NCBI GenBank assembly: GCA_020347665.1
Contig: CP070737.1
Location: forward strand, 902,041 to 956,845
DNA: 54,805 nucleotides
Direction of reading: 5' to 3'
From: Nitrospiraceae bacterium
GTDB lineage: Bacteria > Nitrospirota > Thermodesulfovibrionia > Thermodesulfovibrionales > UBA6898
This document shows positions 33,271 through 42,410 of this stretch, in pieces. Position 1 is the stretch's first letter, and every line of letters begins with the position of its first letter. The position numbers and the translations under genes are program-made. The notes under the pieces were generated by a model that ran no database searches, was not told the DNA's origin, and saw only the letters and a list, made by a program, of their open reading frames with translations.

Positions 33271-34272
33271 ATGACTTCTTCCTTACGGTTGTATAATGAG
33301 GCAAACCCCTCCATACTGGTTGTCGATGATATGCCTTCAAACCTCGAACTGCTTGAGGCAATCTTTCAGAAAGCAGGTTTTTCGGTTTATAAAGCAACAG
33401 ATGCGTTATCCGGTCTGAATATTTTCGCCAACAATCCTGTTGATTTAGCTGTTCTTGATGTTATGATGCCCGGCATGAATGGTTTTGAGCTCTGTAAAAC
33501 ACTCAAGGATCTCTCTAAACAACAGTATTGTCCCGTCATCCTGCTTACCGCATTAAATGATTCCGAGAGCAGGATCCAGGGCCTTGAAGCTGGCGCTGAT
33601 GACTTAATCAGCAAGCCATTTAATACGTCAGAATTGATTACGAAAATCAGGTCGCTTCTTAAGTTGAAGGAGCTCCACGAAGAGCGCGATCATTCGGAAA
33701 ATATTATTATGACGCTTGTTGTTGCCATGGAGGCGCGAGATCCATATACTACAGGACATTCAACGCGAGTCGGGAATCTGTCAAGGGAGTTCTCCTCATT
33801 CCTCGGGTTCTCAGAAAAAGAACAGGCAATTGTAAGAAAAGCAGGGATCCTGCACGATATCGGGAAAATGGGTATTAGTCAATCCATATTATGTAAACCA
33901 AGCACACTGACAATTGATGAATCAAAATTAATTAAGAAGCATACAATTGTGGGTGAAGAGATATGCCGGCCTCTCATGTCAATGCGATCGATCTTACCGG
34001 GCATCAGATTTCACCATGAACGATGGGATGGGAGCGGGTTCCCTGATAGGCTGGCGGGAGAAGAGGTGCCGATGATTGCACGTATGCTTTCCATACTCGA
34101 TTCATTTGATGCAATGGTGTCAGCACGTCCATATCGGCCGAAAAAAACTGTGCATGCGGCATTGCAGCTTATGGCATCCGAAAAAAACGATGGTCAATGG
34201 GACCCGGAATTGTCCACAGCGTTTCTGACCATGATGCAGACCAAGGCAGCAGAGGGATATCAACATGTTTAA
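33271..34272 (+). CDS. Response regulator with HD-GYP c-di-GMP phosphodiesterase domain
   Basis: A 333-residue two-domain protein. The receiver domain (residues about 14-130) has VVDDM, the phospho-acceptor Asp63 in VLDVMMPG, and the switch Lys in SKPFN. The HD-GYP domain (about 145-325) has HDIGK (His195, Asp196) and HHERWDGSGFP, where the usual GYP is GFP. The metal ligands look intact, so c-di-GMP hydrolysis is likely, controlled by phosphorylation. The stop overlaps the start of the large hybrid kinase by 8 bp, so that kinase is the natural partner. The start has no ribosome binding site and seems leaderless. Confidence 0.92.
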   Translation: MTSSLRLYNEANPSILVVDDMPSNLELLEAIFQKAGFSVYKATDALSGLNIFANNPVDLAVLDVMMPGMNGFELCKTLKDLSKQQYCPVILLTALNDSESRIQGLEAGADDLISKPFNTSELITKIRSLLKLKELHEERDHSENIIMTLVVAMEARDPYTTGHSTRVGNLSREFSSFLGFSEKEQAIVRKAGILHDIGKMGISQSILCKPSTLTIDESKLIKKHTIVGEEICRPLMSMRSILPGIRFHHERWDGSGFPDRLAGEEVPMIARMLSILDSFDAMVSARPYRPKKTVHAALQLMASEKNDGQWDPELSTAFLTMMQTKAAEGYQHV

Positions 34273-37200
34273 TATCGCCATCGCAGGCGGAGGCATAAGC
34301 GGGAGCGCGCTCATTTCGCTCCTGAGAAGTGATCCTTCAGCAAATCTCATCGGTATATATGAAGAAAAGCAGGAGGCCCCGGGAGTGGTTCTTGCGAGAA
34401 AATGGAATATCCCCGTGTTCCCTGAAATAAAGAAACTGATTGCTGCCAATCCCGAAATTGTTATTAACGTGACCGGCAGCACTGACCTGAGCAATGAAAT
34501 CAGAAAAGGCTCGGAAGGTAAGGTGGAAGTTATTGAAGGGGTCGGAGCACGGCTGTTATGGGAAATCATAGAGAAGCAGAAACGGGCGAAGATTGAAATC
34601 ATAAAAACATCGGCAGACCAGAAAGTGTTATATGAGCTTGCGGCCCGGTTGGGAAAAAGTGAAAACATGAAGGGCTTTTGTGAAATGCTTCTTTTCAAAT
34701 CACTGGAAATGACCGATGCCCCTGCCGGAAGTATTGCGTTGTATGAGAACCGAGAGTTGAAATTGATGGCATCAAAAGGCCTGAGCCGGAAATTTACCAG
34801 CACAGCGTTGTGGAACGTAATGACAGAGGGACTGAAAGAGCAGGTATTTGTGAAGAAAGAATATCTAGAAGTGTATGATACACTGGAGAGTGACTTTGCA
34901 AACAATCCTGCTGTTATTAACGAAAAAATACGGTCTCTTCTGGTTTGCCCGGTATTATTAAGGGGCGAGGTTGCCGGGATATTATATATCAATGACTTCA
35001 AGCCGCGTCAGTTTTCTGAAAGGCAGAAAAGAACAGTCGGTCTGACAACAGGTATGATAGCTCTGGCCATTGACCGCTTTGCACTGATCAGGGGACTGGA
35101 TGAATTCAGACTGAAATTTTCCAGACTTATTGAATCGAGCAATGATGTTGCGATCGTTACTGATTCCCACGGGCTTATCGTCTCCAGCAATCGAGCTGCG
35201 AGCGACATGCTCGGATATGCACAGGATGAAATAATCGGGAAAACAATAACATCAGTAATCAGAAATGGCGATGCGGCTGAGTCCATACATAAGGCTCTCG
35301 AAAAAAAGTCTTTCGTAAAGGGTTTTGAAATTACGATGATGGATGCGAAAGACAGAAAGTTCGATGTCACGCTTAACGCTGCACTTCTACAGGATAGTCA
35401 CGGCAACGAGTTTGGAACCATTTATATCGTACGCAGTCTGCAGGAGGAAATTGATTTAAAGAGCGCTCTGGATACCAAGACGCGGGAACTTGAAGAACTG
35501 AACAGAAACCTTGAAAAAAAGGTCATGGAAAGAACCGAGGAGCTTGAAAGGACCAATAGAGAGCTTGAACGGATGAATGAGTTAAAAGGACGGTTTATAG
35601 CCAATACCAGTCATGAACTGAGAACTCCTCTGAACTCAATTCTGGGCTTTTCCGATGTCTTGAAAGAAAAAACATTCGGCCCGCTTACCGACGATCAGGA
35701 ACGATATGTGAAAAACATTCATTCTGCTGGAAAACATCTTCTGGAACTCATTAATAATGTGCTTGATATTGCAAAAATAGAAGCTGGCAAGTATGAAATG
35801 ATGTACGAAACATTTCTGGTTACTGATCTGACAGAGGACGTGCTCAATATTATGATGCCGGTAGGACAGAACAAATCCATCGAGATTACGGTCCAGCTGG
35901 ACGAAAAAGTCGATTCGATAACTGCTGACCGGGTAAAGATCAAACAGGTTTTATATAACCTGCTGTCGAATGCAATCAAATTCACGCCCGAAGGCGGCCA
36001 GGTCGGAATACAGATATCACATGAAACAATGACCGATCGGGGAAATATATGGATTGATGATGCATCTGAATATATAAAGTTTTCTGTTTGGGATGAAGGA
36101 GTCGGCATCAGTCCTGATGACAAAAACAGAATTTTTGATGAATTTGAACAGGTGGACACGACCCTCTCACGGGAATCAGGCGGTGCAGGACTGGGGCTAG
36201 CGCTCTGCAAGAAACTGGTCGAGCTGCATGGAGGTTCTATTACGGTTGATAGCACGCTTGGCAAAGGAAGTACATTTTCTTTTACTATTCCGGTTTCTTC
36301 ACCGGTTGAACCGGCACAGGCGGAAGAACCGCAGGCTATCAGGCTCAATTTCCCATGGATGAAAGAAGAAGCACCGTTGATTCTCGTTGTTGAAGACGAT
36401 CCTGCCACGTCTGAACTGCTGACACTCCATCTGTCCCAGAATGGTTATAAAGTGGCACATGCCTTTGATGGTGAAGAGGCGATAGAAAAGGCGAGAGATT
36501 TAAAGCCCTTTGCAATTACGCTCGATGTTATGCTTCCCAAAAAAGATGGCTGGGAGGTGCTTCAGGCACTGAAGAGTGATCCCAATACCGCTGATGTGCC
36601 TGCGATCATTCACTCTGTTGTTGATAATAAAGACCTGGCATTTGCACTCGGTGCGACTGATTATCTTTTGAAACCGCTTGACAAGCATGCCTTGCTGTCG
36701 AAACTTGAAGAAATCAATATTACAAAAGGGAAGCTCACGTTGCCGATATCGATTCTGGTTATTGAATCAGAAGAGAGTGTTACGAATTATTTTAAGGAGA
36801 TATTTGAACCGCAGGGTTTCCTGATATACACTGCACCGGAAGGAAAAAGGGGTGTTGATCTTGCGATTGCCCTGAGGCCGAGCCTGATTTTGATGGACTT
36901 TTCGCTTCCTGACATGCTGGGGTTTGACATTATAAAGGAGCTCAAGGAGAACCATTCTACCAAGGATATCCCTATTTTTATATTGACGGAGCGTGATATA
37001 TCTGTCGAGGACCGGTTATCGCTGGTCGGGAAAATAGAGCGCATTGTCAGAAAACATGCCTTTGATACAAAAGAATTGATCGGCCATATCAAAGAGCTGG
37101 AAGTCCTTTATCCAAAACGTGCAGGGCTTATTGACGAACTTACCGGGCTCTTCAGCCACCGGTATTTTCAGATACGCCTTGCTCAGGAAGTTGAACGGGC

Positions 37201-37648
37201 CGTCAGATACAAATTGCCGCTCAATCTGGTACTGCTGGACATAGATTTTTTTGGACAATACGTTCAGGATCACGGAGAGTATTACGGTAATATCATCCTG
37301 AAGAAAGTTTCAGAACTTATCAGGAAGAATGTTCGGGGATCCGATGTTGTCATACGCTACGGAGGCGATGCCTTTGCCGTATTATTACCGAATACCGTTA
37401 TCAGTTCCGCGCTTTCTCTGAGTAACCGCTTTAACGCGATTGTCAAAAATTATCCCTTCTTACATGAGGACTCACAGCCAAAGGATACTGTAACCGCAAG
37501 CATCGGTCTTGTATTTCTTGACGGACATAGTACTGAAGAGTTTATATTATGTGCTGAGAAGGCGCTTGCCACGGCAATCAACAAGGGTGGTGACAGGGTG
37601 GAGGTTTATTCCAAAGAGTACGATGAAACAAAAAAGGTTGAACCATAA
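34265..37648 (+). CDS. Hybrid sensor kinase: Rossmann-GAF-PAS-HisKA-HATPase-REC-REC-GGDEF
   Basis: A 1127-residue protein. Residues 1-112 form a Rossmann-type dinucleotide-binding domain (AIAGGGISGSAL, VINVTGSTD). Next are GAF (about 135-275), PAS (280-395), a coiled coil, and HisKA with His450 in NTSHELRTPLN. The HATPase domain follows (LLSNAIKF, DEGVGI, GGAGLGLAL). Two receivers have Asp754 (LDVMLP) and Asp878 (MDFSLP). A GGDEF domain (955-1115) ends the protein. The signature GGDEF is GGDAF (1033-1037), so cyclase activity is doubtful, but the inhibitory-site RxxD (RGSD) is kept, so it may bind c-di-GMP. No transmembrane helix is seen, so it is cytoplasmic. It could sense NAD(P)H redox state; this is inference. 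Partner: the upstream HD-GYP regulator. Confidence 0.9.
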   Translation: MFNIAIAGGGISGSALISLLRSDPSANLIGIYEEKQEAPGVVLARKWNIPVFPEIKKLIAANPEIVINVTGSTDLSNEIRKGSEGKVEVIEGVGARLLWEIIEKQKRAKIEIIKTSADQKVLYELAARLGKSENMKGFCEMLLFKSLEMTDAPAGSIALYENRELKLMASKGLSRKFTSTALWNVMTEGLKEQVFVKKEYLEVYDTLESDFANNPAVINEKIRSLLVCPVLLRGEVAGILYINDFKPRQFSERQKRTVGLTTGMIALAIDRFALIRGLDEFRLKFSRLIESSNDVAIVTDSHGLIVSSNRAASDMLGYAQDEIIGKTITSVIRNGDAAESIHKALEKKSFVKGFEITMMDAKDRKFDVTLNAALLQDSHGNEFGTIYIVRSLQEEIDLKSALDTKTRELEELNRNLEKKVMERTEELERTNRELERMNELKGRFIANTSHELRTPLNSILGFSDVLKEKTFGPLTDDQERYVKNIHSAGKHLLELINNVLDIAKIEAGKYEMMYETFLVTDLTEDVLNIMMPVGQNKSIEITVQLDEKVDSITADRVKIKQVLYNLLSNAIKFTPEGGQVGIQISHETMTDRGNIWIDDASEYIKFSVWDEGVGISPDDKNRIFDEFEQVDTTLSRESGGAGLGLALCKKLVELHGGSITVDSTLGKGSTFSFTIPVSSPVEPAQAEEPQAIRLNFPWMKEEAPLILVVEDDPATSELLTLHLSQNGYKVAHAFDGEEAIEKARDLKPFAITLDVMLPKKDGWEVLQALKSDPNTADVPAIIHSVVDNKDLAFALGATDYLLKPLDKHALLSKLEEINITKGKLTLPISILVIESEESVTNYFKEIFEPQGFLIYTAPEGKRGVDLAIALRPSLILMDFSLPDMLGFDIIKELKENHSTKDIPIFILTERDISVEDRLSLVGKIERIVRKHAFDTKELIGHIKELEVLYPKRAGLIDELTGLFSHRYFQIRLAQEVERAVRYKLPLNLVLLDIDFFGQYVQDHGEYYGNIILKKVSELIRKNVRGSDVVIRYGGDAFAVLLPNTVISSALSLSNRFNAIVKNYPFLHEDSQPKDTVTASIGLVFLDGHSTEEFILCAEKALATAINKGGDRVEVYSKEYDETKKVEP

Positions 37649-38132
37649 TGCATTCTACGATATATTCCATAGCCCGTTAGGCCTGCTCTATCTGATTTTT
37701 TACAACCGTTCGTTAGTCGGTGTATCTTTCCAAAAGCCCCGTGGAATATTTGTGAAAAACACTGACGTTTCAGCCAGCCTGAAGAGTGAACTCGGGCAGT
37801 ACTTTGACGAGGGGAGAAACAGCTTTTCCTGTAAGATTGATTTTATGGGGGGGACAGCCTTCGAAAAAAAAGTATGGAATGCGCTCAAGCAGGTTCCGTA
37901 CGGGGAAACCAGATCCTATAAATGGATTGCTGACACAATTGGCTCGCCTCGGGCGTACCGTGCAGTCGGTCAGGCCCTTGGAAAAAACCCGATCCCGATC
38001 GTATTGCCGTGCCATAGGATAATCGAATCTGACGGTTCTATCGGGGGCTATTCATCCGGAGAACATATTAAGAGAAGGCTCCTTGATATCGAATACTACA
38101 CCTTGCAATCCGGGGATACAACAGCTGAATAA
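37623..38132 (+). CDS. ogt: Methylated-DNA-protein cysteine methyltransferase
   Basis: An O6-alkylguanine-DNA alkyltransferase that transfers the alkyl group from damaged guanine to its own cysteine. The C-terminal catalytic domain has FEKKVWNALKQVPYGETRSY, the helix-turn-helix and arginine finger region (GSPRAYRAVGQALGKNP), and the active site IVLPCHRII with Cys130. The start at 37623 (MKQKRLNHNAF) overlaps the kinase stop by 26 bp and fits the family. A longer frame from 37509 is deeper inside the kinase and unlikely. The overlap indicates coupled expression. Confidence 0.93.
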   Translation: MKQKRLNHNAFYDIFHSPLGLLYLIFYNRSLVGVSFQKPRGIFVKNTDVSASLKSELGQYFDEGRNSFSCKIDFMGGTAFEKKVWNALKQVPYGETRSYKWIADTIGSPRAYRAVGQALGKNPIPIVLPCHRIIESDGSIGGYSSGEHIKRRLLDIEYYTLQSGDTTAE

Positions 38133-38299
38133 CCGGGGCCACGGATGGATTCCCTATTATGGTATTATCGGGACAGCATTGCTTTTTCAGAAAGAATCCG
38201 CAAATGTATTTCAAGGATAACTATGCTCCATTAGGCCACTGTTCAATATCTGCCGCTCAAAGCACGAACATCGACGGCCAGTATGGTACAGTGTAAGCA

Positions 38300-40978
38300 G
38301 TGTTCAATGCGAGTACCATAGGAGATGCCTTCACTGGCTCTGTCGGTAAGCATCAGAGCAAGGTTCTATACCATTACTTTGAAGATGGCTGGCAGACGTT
38401 GACGTACGGGAATTTTGAAAAAAGGGTAGTATTCACAGCGTCGTATTTGCAGCAGGCCGGCCTTCGGAAAGGTGACCGTGTTGCCATTATTTCAGAAAAC
38501 AGGCATGAGTGGTGTTCAGCGTATCTATCGGTTGTTCTTGCGGGAGCGATTGCTGTTCCCATTGATGCGAGGCTTGGGCCAGCCGAATGTAACAATCTGC
38601 TGCGTAATTCTGAAGCAAAGATAATATTCCTGAGCCATACCACTGCTGAAACGGTGGCGACCGCTTTACGGGAGCACCCCCGGGATGGACTGAACGTGCC
38701 GGTTGTGATAAATTTTGATTCCGAAGAGTACGGAAAAGTTATTGAAACAGAACCGGGGAATACGTTACCCGAGGTGCATGCTGAGGATCTCGCTTCTCTT
38801 ATCTATACATCCGGAACGACTGGTACGCCTAAGGGAGTTATGATCAGCCACAGGAACTTCTGTTCGGATGCCGAGGCCGCGATACGAGCCGGACTTGTTA
38901 CCGGAGAGGACAATATACTTTCCGTGCTGCCGCTTCACCATACCTATGCATTTATGTGCACGTTTCTATTGCCACTGTTCATTGGTGCAGCAATTACCTG
39001 TCCGCCAAGCATGAAGGGGCCTGATCTTCTTTCGGCAATCAAAGGGAGGGGTGTGAGTGTGCTGGTCGGTGTTCCGCAGCTGCTTGCAATGATGTTAAGC
39101 GGAATGATGAATAAAATAATCTCTCTTCCCAAACCCCTTTCAACGCTTCTTATCATGGCTCATCGTTTCTCTGGTATGATGCGCCAGAGGTTTGATATGA
39201 ATGTCGGCCGCGTCATGTTCGGTTCTGCTCATCGTGCCTTTGGGACCCGCTTCAGGTTTTTTGCCTGTGGCGGTGCACGTCTTGACCCGTCAGTGATGAA
39301 AGGCCTTGAGGCCTTTGGTTTTACGGTTCTAGAAGGATACGGATTAACAGAAACCTCGCCAATAGTAGCCTTTAATCCGCTGTCGAAAAGAAAACCCGGA
39401 TCAGCCGGAAAAGCATTGCCTTCAGCGGAAATACGGATCATCGAGCCTTCTGAAAGCGGAGAAGGAGAGATAGCGATACGGGGGCCAATGGTAATGAAGG
39501 GATACTATAAGAATCCGTCTGCGACAGCCGATGTCATAAAAGAGGGATGGTTTTTAACGGGAGATATCGGGACGATTGACCGGGACGGATATCTTTATAT
39601 TACCGGCAGGTCCAAAGAAGTTATTGTCCTGGCATCTGGAAAGAACATCTATCCTGAAGAGATAGAAAAGCTTTACGTGACGTCGCCGTTAATTAAGGAA
39701 ATATGTGTGATGGGAATTGATGATGAAGGCATGTCAGATGCCCTTCACGCGGTTATTATTCCTGACATTGCATATGCGCAGGCAAACGGCATATCCAATA
39801 TACAGGAAGAGATTAAGTGGGCGATAAATGATGTTTCATCCGGACTGGCTTCGTATATGAGGCTCAAGGGATTTACGATTCATAAGGAGCCGCTTCCGAG
39901 AACGCCGCTCGGAAAATTGCAGCGATTCCTCATAAAGGATTTGGTAATCAGGAGGGCGGCAGCGAAAAAGCGGGAACGGATTGATACAAAGTCCCCGGAA
40001 GAGAAAGGAACAGCGGGAAAGGTACTGGAAGCTCTTCACTTCTATGTAGCAGGTAAAGAACACATAGTAATTGATGACAATCTAGAGCTTGACCTCGGCC
40101 TTGATTCACTCTCAAAGATTGAGTTGACAGCGGCGCTCGAAAAAGTATTTTCTCTGAATCTTTCTGATGACTTCATGTCGGATATCCAGACGGTTCAGGA
40201 GCTGATCAACAAGATAGACCACCTGAAAACATCTGATATTCCCACCGGAGCAGCAATGAAGATTGTCTGGAAAGACATTCTTATGAGAGATGTTTCAGAA
40301 AAAGATCTTGCGTTTGTCTCGCTTGAAGATCCTGGAAGGAGGCTTTGCATGTCCCGAATGCTCTTTGCATGCATGAAGCTGCTTTTCAGGGGCGGATTCT
40401 CCCTTACGGTGCGGGGTCGGGAACATGTACCCGATAACACAAACTGTATTATCGCGCCGAATCATTCGAGCTATCTTGATGGTTTTGCTGTTATGCTTTC
40501 AGTTGATTTTGCCACGTTTAAAGGAATGCATGCATTGGGATTGAAGAAGTATTTTGACAATGCGGTATCAGGCTGGTTTGCAAAGATTGCTCACGTCATT
40601 CCGATTGATACCGCATCGTATCTCAACAAGGCGCTCCAGATGTCCGCGTATGTCTTGAAACACAATCGATCGCTCATTGTGTTTCCTGAAGGAGGGCGTT
40701 CGCCTGATGGCGAGCTGATGGAGTTCAAGAAAGGGATAGGTATACTGGCGGTAGAGATGGGTGTCCCGGTTGTGCCTGCATATATCCATGGTGCTCGTGA
40801 AGCACTGCCGCGCAGGGCGTGGCTGCCCCGATTCAGGAATATAACAGTAACATATGGCAGGCCGCTCCGCGCGGCTGATATAGACTTCACTCAAAAAACT
40901 GATGACATTGACGAGTATCAGTTTTTTTCTTATATCCTGCGGGAAAAGGTCAGGCAACTCATGGTCGATTACTCATAA
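38300..40978 (+). CDS. Acyl-CoA/ACP ligase, carrier protein and acyltransferase fusion
   Basis: An 892-residue three-enzyme fusion. Residues 1 to about 535 are an AMP-forming ligase (SLIYTSGTTGTPKGVM, GYGLTETSP, TGDIG, RSKEVIVLASGKNIYP). Residues about 565-640 are an acyl carrier protein, phosphopantetheine site Ser603 in LGLDSLS. Residues about 690-870 are a PlsC acyltransferase with HxxxxD (His722, Asp727) and FPEGGRSPDG. It probably activates a fatty acid, holds it on its own carrier and passes it to a lysophospholipid, as in the Aas/LpxA-independent repair route. The only in-frame start is the GTG at 38300, since a TAA lies two codons upstream; no ribosome binding site is seen. It is in the same direction as ogt, 167 bp later. 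Confidence 0.9.
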   Translation: MFNASTIGDAFTGSVGKHQSKVLYHYFEDGWQTLTYGNFEKRVVFTASYLQQAGLRKGDRVAIISENRHEWCSAYLSVVLAGAIAVPIDARLGPAECNNLLRNSEAKIIFLSHTTAETVATALREHPRDGLNVPVVINFDSEEYGKVIETEPGNTLPEVHAEDLASLIYTSGTTGTPKGVMISHRNFCSDAEAAIRAGLVTGEDNILSVLPLHHTYAFMCTFLLPLFIGAAITCPPSMKGPDLLSAIKGRGVSVLVGVPQLLAMMLSGMMNKIISLPKPLSTLLIMAHRFSGMMRQRFDMNVGRVMFGSAHRAFGTRFRFFACGGARLDPSVMKGLEAFGFTVLEGYGLTETSPIVAFNPLSKRKPGSAGKALPSAEIRIIEPSESGEGEIAIRGPMVMKGYYKNPSATADVIKEGWFLTGDIGTIDRDGYLYITGRSKEVIVLASGKNIYPEEIEKLYVTSPLIKEICVMGIDDEGMSDALHAVIIPDIAYAQANGISNIQEEIKWAINDVSSGLASYMRLKGFTIHKEPLPRTPLGKLQRFLIKDLVIRRAAAKKRERIDTKSPEEKGTAGKVLEALHFYVAGKEHIVIDDNLELDLGLDSLSKIELTAALEKVFSLNLSDDFMSDIQTVQELINKIDHLKTSDIPTGAAMKIVWKDILMRDVSEKDLAFVSLEDPGRRLCMSRMLFACMKLLFRGGFSLTVRGREHVPDNTNCIIAPNHSSYLDGFAVMLSVDFATFKGMHALGLKKYFDNAVSGWFAKIAHVIPIDTASYLNKALQMSAYVLKHNRSLIVFPEGGRSPDGELMEFKKGIGILAVEMGVPVVPAYIHGAREALPRRAWLPRFRNITVTYGRPLRAADIDFTQKTDDIDEYQFFSYILREKVRQLMVDYS

Positions 40979-41021
40979 ACGCCTGATGTCCCTTGATGAT
41001 CAAACCGGTTTTTTCAGCCAT

Positions 41022-42410
41022 TCAAGTCATCTTATCCCGGCTCTTTTTCATATGATCCTGTATGAACGTCATCATGGCATCTGAAATCCCGAACCGTATT
41101 TGAAGTGCCCGCATATCAGAGCCACTTTCGACGTTGTGAACAGCAGAAGTCAGCCTCAATACATGGCAGCTTACTTTCTTTTTGATGGCGGCTTTTTGAG
41201 CTGCGTCTCTCAACGCCTTGTGTATTGCGCTCTCATGAACATGGTGCCGCTGAATCTTCTTTCTGACCGGATCAATCGAAAGGCGATGAGCCGGGAACAC
41301 ATACTGCCAGATCCATTCGCGGCTCGAATCCGGATTCTTCTTGAGAAAAGCGGGCCACAGATATACTGCTCCCAGCCCATGAGAGAGATCAGTAGAATGC
41401 TGTTCCTTTACCTGTTCCAAATGTTCTTCGAAAGGTTGTATATAATGTTGAGGAAGGTGTGCAGTTCTCACCTGTCTTCCTTTTGCATTCCTCACAGCTA
41501 TCTGCTGTTCGGAAAAATCCAGATCATGGACTCTGAGCCGAAGCGATTCCAGCAATCGCAGGCCACTTTCGTAGAGCAGACCGATAATGAGGAGCTTTTC
41601 ACCACTCAACGTGCTCAGGAGCCTGGTGATTTCGTCCCGCGTCAGTATGTCCGGCTGTTTCACGGGCTCTGTTGCCTGGGTAATATCACCGACTGCACTA
41701 AGGGGTTCATCCAGAACCTCTTCAAAAAAAAAGACCAGGGCGTTGCGGGCCTGTTTCTGCGTTGTTAAAGCGACATTCCTTTCTTTCGCAAGATGTTCGA
41801 GAAATGTTCGCACTGCATCGGCCGTGCATTCTTGAGGCGATGATATACCGTGAAAATTGATAAATCGGCGGACCCAGTGATTATAGAGTTGTTCTGTCCT
41901 CCGGGAATAATGATGCCGCTCGAGATCTGACAACAATTTGCTATAGATATCCTTCACCGATGCAACAGTATCTCTTGGACCAGGTTCCGGAGGTGGGGGT
42001 TTCTGCGGAACTTGTTCCGCAGAAACCGGGGGGGGAACAGGCCTTGCCGTTTGAAGAACTGCTTTCTCAGAGCTACGATGGGTTTTTTCTTCCGCTTCAG
42101 AGAGATCCCATGGAAGCTTCAAGTAATCCCGGTAGAGAATTTTCAGGGCATCATACGCTTGTTTTACCTGTCGCTTGTCAACACGGGAATTTGACCGTAG
42201 CATGTCCAGAAACTGGCGGATATCTTTGGCTGAGCGGTCGCGAAGATTCTTCTTAGGTACTGAAAGGGAGAACTGGCGCGCCCAGTGCTCAAACCAGGGT
42301 GCAAGTGAATCGGGAATACCCTGTCGTAAGACTTCAGCCCGATAATTCTTCCAAAAGGCGAGATAATTCTTGAGTCTGGCATCTGAAGGAGACTGTTGAT
42401 CTTTGCCCAT
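41022..42410 (-). CDS. Integron-integrase-like tyrosine recombinase with lost catalytic residues
   Basis: A 462-residue protein with an added N-terminal SAM-like segment (1-105), a Pro-rich linker, a core-binding domain (150-240) and a catalytic domain. The integron-specific insert is seen in REWIWQYVFPAHR and RRHHVHESAI. The catalytic residues Arg285, Lys310, His416 and Arg419 are present and match IntI1 spacing exactly (131 residues from Arg to His, as R146 to H277). But the next His is Ile442, and the nucleophile Tyr (IntI1 Y312) is Gln451 (FIQDHMKK). Recombination should be impossible. The frame is otherwise open and intact. No attI or attC site was found nearby. It could be a binding protein, or a recent casualty. 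Confidence 0.85.
   Translation of the reverse strand: MGKDQQSPSDARLKNYLAFWKNYRAEVLRQGIPDSLAPWFEHWARQFSLSVPKKNLRDRSAKDIRQFLDMLRSNSRVDKRQVKQAYDALKILYRDYLKLPWDLSEAEEKTHRSSEKAVLQTARPVPPPVSAEQVPQKPPPPEPGPRDTVASVKDIYSKLLSDLERHHYSRRTEQLYNHWVRRFINFHGISSPQECTADAVRTFLEHLAKERNVALTTQKQARNALVFFFEEVLDEPLSAVGDITQATEPVKQPDILTRDEITRLLSTLSGEKLLIIGLLYESGLRLLESLRLRVHDLDFSEQQIAVRNAKGRQVRTAHLPQHYIQPFEEHLEQVKEQHSTDLSHGLGAVYLWPAFLKKNPDSSREWIWQYVFPAHRLSIDPVRKKIQRHHVHESAIHKALRDAAQKAAIKKKVSCHVLRLTSAVHNVESGSDMRALQIRFGISDAMMTFIQDHMKKSRDKMT

Noticed and set aside
34120-35001. A 293-codon minus-strand frame and other long frames opposite the hybrid kinase
   Set aside because: Serine/phenylalanine-rich reverse frames are shadows of the charged kinase coding sequence.
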